DNA from: Campylobacteraceae bacterium
GTDB lineage: Bacteria > Campylobacterota > Campylobacteria > Campylobacterales > Sulfurovaceae
Length of the DNA: 9,858 nucleotides
Direction: 5' to 3'
NCBI GenBank assembly: GCA_027081065.1
Contig: JALWLW010000117.1
Location: 1-9,858 of the forward strand
Both the position numbers and the translations under genes were made by a program. The first letter of the stretch is position 1, and each line of letters starts with the position of its first letter. The notes under the pieces are model-generated. The model did no database searches. It was given only the letters and a program-made list of their open reading frames with translations, and had not been told where the DNA came from. Below, one piece after another: positions 6,608-9,858 of the stretch.

Positions 6608-7615
6608 TTATGGCACATACGCGATTGTAGGGATTCCCATTCCCTCAGGGAGTCCACACATTAAATTGGCTGCTACCATTGCTTGAGAAGATGCTCCACG
6701 TAATATATTATCAATAGCAACACTTACAAACAGTCCATTTTTATTTTGTTGTGCATAAATATCACAAAAATGTGTCCCAGCGACTGATTTTAAATCAACT
6801 GGTTTTTCTCGAATACGAATAAAGGGGTCATTTTCATACTGCTTCTTTAAAATAGCAATAGGGTCGATTTCCTCTTTGAGTGTTGCATAGACAGAGACCA
6901 ACTCTCCACGTGTTACAGGAATAAGATGGGGTACAAAATTGACATTTAGTTGAACCCCTTTAATCTTTTCTATCTTTTCTGCTATCTCAAAACCATGCCT
7001 ATGAACCAGAGGATTGTACGCAAACATATTTTCATTAACATGTACAAAATGTGCCGTCTCTGATAACTTTTTTCCTGCACCACTTAGTCCTGATTTTGCA
7101 TCTACAAACAAGGGTGCTGTCTCTTCTATATACTCAATAAAAGGCAATATTCCCAAAAGCGTTGCCGTGGGGTAACAACCAGGTCCTGCTACTAGTGTGG
7201 TCTCTTTTAACTCTTCTCTATAGTACTCAATAAGCCCATAAACAGCCTCGTCTAAATGCTCTTTGTCTTCATGTTCACAATAATGCTCTTCATAAGTTTC
7301 AAGCTCTAGTCTATAGTCAGCCGAGAGGTCAACAACTTTAACCCCTTTTGCCATTAACTCCTTTGCAAACCCCATAGAAGCTTTATGAGGAAGTGCCAAA
7401 AAGACCAATTCACAATGCTCTACTACACTCTCAACCGAAGCTTTCTCTACAGGGTAGGTAATTACATCGACCAATGAGGGATGTAATGCTTCTATAAGCG
7501 TATCACCCGTAGTGGTTGCCAAATATTTCAGAACAAATTCAGGGTGAGTAACCAACATCTTGACCAGTTCAAGACCTGTATAACCACTCGCCCCTACAAC
7601 ACCAACATTTACCAT
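6608..7615 (-). CDS. argC: N-acetyl-gamma-glutamyl-phosphate reductase
   Basis: ArgC makes N-acetylglutamate semialdehyde from N-acetylglutamyl phosphate with NADPH, the third step of arginine (ornithine) synthesis, in the cytoplasm. The 335-residue protein has the dinucleotide-binding GASGYTG (8-14), the catalytic cysteine in AGPGCYPTA (Cys147), the substrate loop KSGLSGAGK (174-182), the likely catalytic His207 in HRHGFE, and VPHLIPVTRGE (228-238). Length and motif order are those of the common ArgC type. Its ATG shares one base with the greA stop (TAATG), so it is translated from the greA transcript, probably by reinitiation; the start has only a weak GAG upstream. The 3' end converges on the kinase gene with 11 bases between them. 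No other arg gene is visible, and pairing with greA is not an obvious metabolic grouping. Confidence 0.95.
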   Translation of the reverse strand: MVNVGVVGASGYTGLELVKMLVTHPEFVLKYLATTTGDTLIEALHPSLVDVITYPVEKASVESVVEHCELVFLALPHKASMGFAKELMAKGVKVVDLSADYRLELETYEEHYCEHEDKEHLDEAVYGLIEYYREELKETTLVAGPGCYPTATLLGILPFIEYIEETAPLFVDAKSGLSGAGKKLSETAHFVHVNENMFAYNPLVHRHGFEIAEKIEKIKGVQLNVNFVPHLIPVTRGELVSVYATLKEEIDPIAILKKQYENDPFIRIREKPVDLKSVAGTHFCDIYAQQNKNGLFVSVAIDNILRGASSQAMVAANLMCGLPEGMGIPTIAYVP

Positions 7616-8100
7616 TATAGCTCTATCTTTTTATAGTAGATAGACTCAACATCAAATGTTTTTTTCCCAGAGGGTAGAACAATCTCAACCTCATCACCCT
7701 CCTCTTTTCCAAGCAAAGCACGAGCCATAGGAGAACCAATTGAGATTAAGCCCTTATCTGGATTTGACTCTTGTGTACCAACTAGAGTGTAGGTCACTTC
7801 AGAGTCATCTTCTTGGTCTACAAGTTCAACTGTTGAGCCAAAACTAACCCGTTCATGAGGTAAGGTTGATGGGTCTATTACTTGAGCTCGACCTACCAAA
7901 TCAGTTAAGTCTAAAATACGAGCTTCCATTAACCCCTGTTTATCTTTAGCAGCGTGGTACTCTGCATTCTCTTTTAGGTCTCCTAGCTCTCTAGCCGTAT
8001 CTATCACCTGTGCTATCTTCGCACGTTCAACGGTTTTAAGTTGTTCTAACTCTGCTGACAATTTATCAAATGTTGCTTTTAACATTGGTTCTTTTTGCAC
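7615..8100 (-). CDS. greA: Transcription elongation factor GreA (GTG start)
   Basis: GreA enters the RNA polymerase secondary channel and stimulates cleavage of backtracked RNA, restarting stalled complexes. The 161-residue protein has the N-terminal coiled coil (about 8-75) with the acidic tip GDLKENAEYHAAK, where Asp41 and Glu44 are the metal-holding residues. The C-terminal domain carries ISIGSPMARALLGKEEGDEV (119-138) and LPSGKKTFDV. Length matches the family. The start is GTG at 8100: it follows the strong ribosome binding site at 8105-8112 and restores the usual KEPM beginning. The ATG five codons inside would remove KEP and lies too far from that site. An extended -10 at 8138-8146 should drive greA and argC together. 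A 12-bp inverted repeat surrounds the expected transcription start. Confidence 0.95.
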   Translation of the reverse strand: MQKEPMLKATFDKLSAELEQLKTVERAKIAQVIDTARELGDLKENAEYHAAKDKQGLMEARILDLTDLVGRAQVIDPSTLPHERVSFGSTVELVDQEDDSEVTYTLVGTQESNPDKGLISIGSPMARALLGKEEGDEVEIVLPSGKKTFDVESIYYKKIEL

Positions 8101-8104
8101 GTTA

Positions 8105-8112
8105 TTTCCCTT
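8105..8112 (-). promoter_or_regulatory. Ribosome binding site deciding the greA GTG start
   Basis: On the minus strand this reads AAGGGAAA, a strong Shine-Dalgarno match four bases before the GTG at 8100-8098. The nearest in-frame ATG (8085-8083) has no comparable site at a usable distance, so the GTG start is preferred. Confidence 0.75.
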
Positions 8113-8154
8113 ATATTATATGGTTTTAATTGGGCTTATTATACCATATAATAT
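8113..8154. promoter_or_regulatory. Perfect 12-bp inverted repeat over the greA promoter, candidate operator
   Basis: ATATTATATGGT (8113-8124) and ACCATATAATAT (8143-8154) are exact reverse complements separated by 18 bases. The right arm overlaps the upstream half of the extended -10 for greA and the left arm falls in the leader just before the ribosome binding site. The expected transcription start (about 8131) lies between the arms. Because one arm is upstream of that start, the repeat cannot fold as a hairpin in the greA mRNA and would act as DNA, for instance as an operator for a dimeric regulator. A chance AT-rich repeat cannot be excluded. Confidence 0.5.
8138..8146 (-). promoter_or_regulatory. 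Candidate extended -10 promoter for greA-argC
   Basis: The minus strand reads TGGTATAAT, identical to the motif before rseP. Transcription would begin near 8131, leaving a leader of about 30 bases to the GTG at 8100. No clear -35 box is visible. Its position after the end of batD suggests greA-argC can be expressed apart from the bat genes. Confidence 0.65.
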
Positions 8155-8165
8155 TCGGTTTTGAT

Positions 8166-8187
8166 GCTGTTTTCAAAGGAAAACACC
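8166..8187. repeat. Palindromic repeat, copy 3 (9-bp stem with one mismatch)
   Basis: GCTGTTTTC (8166-8174) and GAAAACACC (8179-8187) pair except at the second position, around an AAAG loop. The arms are those of copies 1 and 2, apart from the single C. It lies 13 bases after the batD stop in the direction of transcription and about 20 bases upstream of the greA -10. No T-run follows on the minus strand, so it is not a standard intrinsic terminator. Confidence 0.65.
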
Positions 8188-8200
8188 CCACCCTATGAGT

Positions 8201-9730
8201 TTAATCTTCCTCAAAAACCTCCATCAACTCCTCTTTATCTATCTTATTTTTACCACCCTTATAAATGTTCTCTTCAAGCAGATTAAGAGCTTTAGAGATT
8301 CGTTTATCTTTTTTACTATAAGGCAACAACAGATTAAAGAGTGCTTGGTCATCTTTGGCTTTTCTTATAGCTCTAACCATATCGGTCTCTTTTTTAGCCT
8401 CTTTTGCCTTTTTAAGCATATTGACTAACATCATAGCTCCTACACCAAGCAAAAACCCAATTCCTAAAAAGATATACTTCAAGTAACTATCTTCTGTTTT
8501 AGTAACTACCTTTGTCTGAACATTAGATTGAGTAACTTTTGGTACTTCTATCTTCTGCGTAGGACTAACCTCTATGCTAGGTTGTGCTTTGAGACCAGCT
8601 CCACCACCAATTACCTCAATATCTATTGGCTCGGTCTTAACCATTTTAACACTCTTACTCTTTTTATCAAAATACTCCAAACTCAAAGAGGGAATAGTAA
8701 AGTTTTGGTCAGCTATAAGAGCTATCTTTTGAGTCAAGACTCCACCATACTCACCATTTTGTTCTCCTGAACGAATTTTTGGTTCATCTGCATAGACAAT
8801 GACATTGGCTATATCTAAATCAAACTTTTTTACATCATCAATATTACCTTTACCTTGAACAGTAAGCGTTAAGTTAACAGGTTTATTAGCATGGACTCGC
8901 TTCTTATCTACTCTAGCCATTATGGTGTAATCTCCATACAACTCTAAACCATTTGGCAGAGGGTTAACCTTGACTTTTAGACTATTTGAATAAATCTTTT
9001 GCCAATTTAACTGCTGTGTCATAGAGCTAAAAAATGGGTCATCAAAAAAGCCACCCATTCCTCTACGTTGACGTTGAAGTTTTCCAACCAACGCCTCAAT
9101 AGCAGGAATAGTGTACTCCCCTGACTTTTGAGGAAAAAGCTTATAGTAAAGCGACTGAACTATGTAGTCACCCTCTGTAGTTTTACTTACCTCATCACTC
9201 TTTTTAACCCAAAAGTTCTCTAGTTTTGGTTCACCAAGTTGAATCTTGTCTACATGGGCATTAAGTTTTGATTTAAACTTTAAAGTCAAGTTTATTGGTT
9301 CACCTACATAAGAGAGATTTTTATCTAAATGCATCTCTAAAACAAAAGGTTGCCCCCTATGACTTACTGTTGGTTTAACCACACTAATGCTCTGCTCTTT
9401 CGTCTTAAACTCTTTTCCATCAACCTTTACCACAAAAGAGGGAACTTTTAGTGACTTGGTTGCTCTAAAAGTGTAGGTCTTAGAGATAGTTTTACTCATA
9501 TCTCCATTGACAATACTCACCGACTGTGACGACGAAGTCCCCATAATAGGTGAGTCACCAACCTGTGCAATCTGTGGAAACTCAATATCATCTCCCTCTG
9601 CTGTAATAGTTAGTTGTACCATATCACCTTTATAGACAGCAGGAGGGTTTACCGTTACCTTTACTCCTGCCAAAGCAATACTGCTTAAAAATAGTAGTAT
9701 TAAAAATATTTTACCAAGGGTTTGTTTCAT
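8201..9730 (-). CDS. batD: BatD-family (oxygen tolerance) membrane-anchored protein
   Basis: This 509-residue protein starts with a signal peptide (about 1-21, hydrophobic core IFLILLFLSSIALA). A periplasmic, beta-rich region of about 395 residues follows, made of immunoglobulin-like repeats, for example VTVNPPAVYKGDMVQLTI (25-42), YVGEPINLTLKF (141-152) and HANKPVNLTLTVQG (280-293). The glycine/phenylalanine-rich GMGGFFDDPFFSS (224-236) is a hallmark of BatD proteins. One membrane helix (about 417-439) leads to a charged cytoplasmic tail of about 70 residues. Bat proteins were first linked to aerotolerance in Bacteroides and act with MoxR ATPases and VWA proteins in the envelope, though their mechanism is poorly known. 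AAGGAG (9740-9745) lies nine bases before the ATG. The start overlaps the upstream reading frame by 20 bases, consistent with a bat operon. Confidence 0.88.
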   Translation of the reverse strand: MKQTLGKIFLILLFLSSIALAGVKVTVNPPAVYKGDMVQLTITAEGDDIEFPQIAQVGDSPIMGTSSSQSVSIVNGDMSKTISKTYTFRATKSLKVPSFVVKVDGKEFKTKEQSISVVKPTVSHRGQPFVLEMHLDKNLSYVGEPINLTLKFKSKLNAHVDKIQLGEPKLENFWVKKSDEVSKTTEGDYIVQSLYYKLFPQKSGEYTIPAIEALVGKLQRQRRGMGGFFDDPFFSSMTQQLNWQKIYSNSLKVKVNPLPNGLELYGDYTIMARVDKKRVHANKPVNLTLTVQGKGNIDDVKKFDLDIANVIVYADEPKIRSGEQNGEYGGVLTQKIALIADQNFTIPSLSLEYFDKKSKSVKMVKTEPIDIEVIGGGAGLKAQPSIEVSPTQKIEVPKVTQSNVQTKVVTKTEDSYLKYIFLGIGFLLGVGAMMLVNMLKKAKEAKKETDMVRAIRKAKDDQALFNLLLPYSKKDKRISKALNLLEENIYKGGKNKIDKEELMEVFEED

Positions 9731-9858
9731 CTCTCTTCTCTCCTTGTTGTAGTGGTATCATTAGGGTATTTACCCCTCTTTGGTTTAGCATCTTTTGCCA
9801 TTTTCTCTCCTCCATATTGCTTATTGGAGGTTGGGTTTTGTTCTGCTCACCCATCATT
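9711..9858 (-). CDS. C-terminal 48 residues of an upstream gene, probable BatB/BatC-type (VWA/TPR) protein (partial)
   Basis: An open frame runs in from the right edge on the minus strand and ends with TAA at 9713-9711, inside the first codons of batD. It encodes a polar linker, then NMEERKWQKMLNQRGVNTLM and a charged end finishing in ETNPW. The WQKML segment followed by a hydrophobic patch resembles, from memory, the C-terminal end of the VWA/TPR proteins that precede batD in Campylobacterota. The 20-base overlap with batD and shared strand support one operon. The two ATGs at the window edge are not a convincing start: no ribosome binding site can be seen and the protein most likely continues further. 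The identity rests mainly on context; the coding call rests on the motif and the overlap. Confidence 0.6.
   Translation of the reverse strand, partial: MMGEQNKTQPPISNMEERKWQKMLNQRGVNTLMIPLQQGEKRDETNPW

Noticed and set aside
6588..6609. AT-only imperfect palindrome in the 11-base gap between the kinase and argC
   Set aside because: The stem is made almost only of A-T pairs with a bulge; too weak to call as a bidirectional terminator in AT-rich DNA.
6631..6655. Stem GGATTCCC / GGGAGTCC after the kinase stop, possible terminator
   Set aside because: It lies wholly in argC codons (for GLPEGMGIP), contains one G-U pair and a nine-base loop, and no T-run follows on either strand. Codon constraint explains it as well.
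9809..9830. Inverted repeat CCTCCA / TGGAGG near the right edge
   Set aside because: Only six base pairs with a ten-base loop, inside the coding end of the upstream partial gene.
1..9858. CRISPR array, tRNA/rRNA, insertion sequence, toxin-antitoxin or defence system
   Set aside because: I looked for regular direct repeats, transposase or integrase motifs, and defence domains on both strands and saw none. The window is mostly core metabolism and envelope genes.

Overview
The window is AT-rich, densely coded bacterial DNA that looks like Campylobacterota (the former Epsilonproteobacteria), probably a free-living sulfur-oxidiser of the Sulfurimonas/Sulfurovum type. The evidence is the gene content and order (dapA, a short-chain dehydrogenase, then pgsA, an order I recall from Helicobacter), the IAHQWRQPLN kinase box common in this phylum, the single-PDZ RseP and the GHLQSNK form of the PLP-binding protein. 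The genus cannot be fixed from sequence alone.

Layout. Positions 1-1604 (+) carry the 3' end of dapA, a FabL-type enoyl-ACP reductase that begins directly at the dapA stop, a 127-base gap with two related palindromes, and pgsA. Positions 1606-2589 (-) hold an unrecognised 327-residue protein with two membrane segments and coiled coils; it converges on pgsA with one base between the stops. A 141-base divergent promoter region (2590-2730) follows. Positions 2731-6596 (+) look like one transcription unit: rseP, the yggS-type PLP-binding protein, and a soluble FIST-domain histidine kinase with no adjacent response regulator. Positions 6608-9858 (-) contain, in transcription order, the 3' end of a probable BatB/BatC-type gene, batD, a gap of about 100 bases with a palindrome, an inverted repeat and a promoter, then greA and argC. 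No gene-free stretch exceeds 300 bases.

How the genes work together. Most are core functions: lysine and peptidoglycan precursors (dapA), fatty-acid and phospholipid synthesis (the FabL-like gene, pgsA), envelope proteolysis (rseP), PLP homeostasis (yggS), arginine synthesis (argC) and transcript cleavage (greA). BatD and its partner are envelope proteins of the Bat/aerotolerance type. The fabL-like gene, pgsA, rseP and the Bat genes share an envelope theme, but a functional link is inference only.

I see no CRISPR array, insertion sequence, tRNA, rRNA, prophage or defence system. The points most worth a second look are a three-copy palindrome family with a compensatory base change, the FabL-like reductase, the unknown two-pass coiled-coil protein, the orphan FIST kinase, and a perfect 12-bp inverted repeat over the greA promoter.
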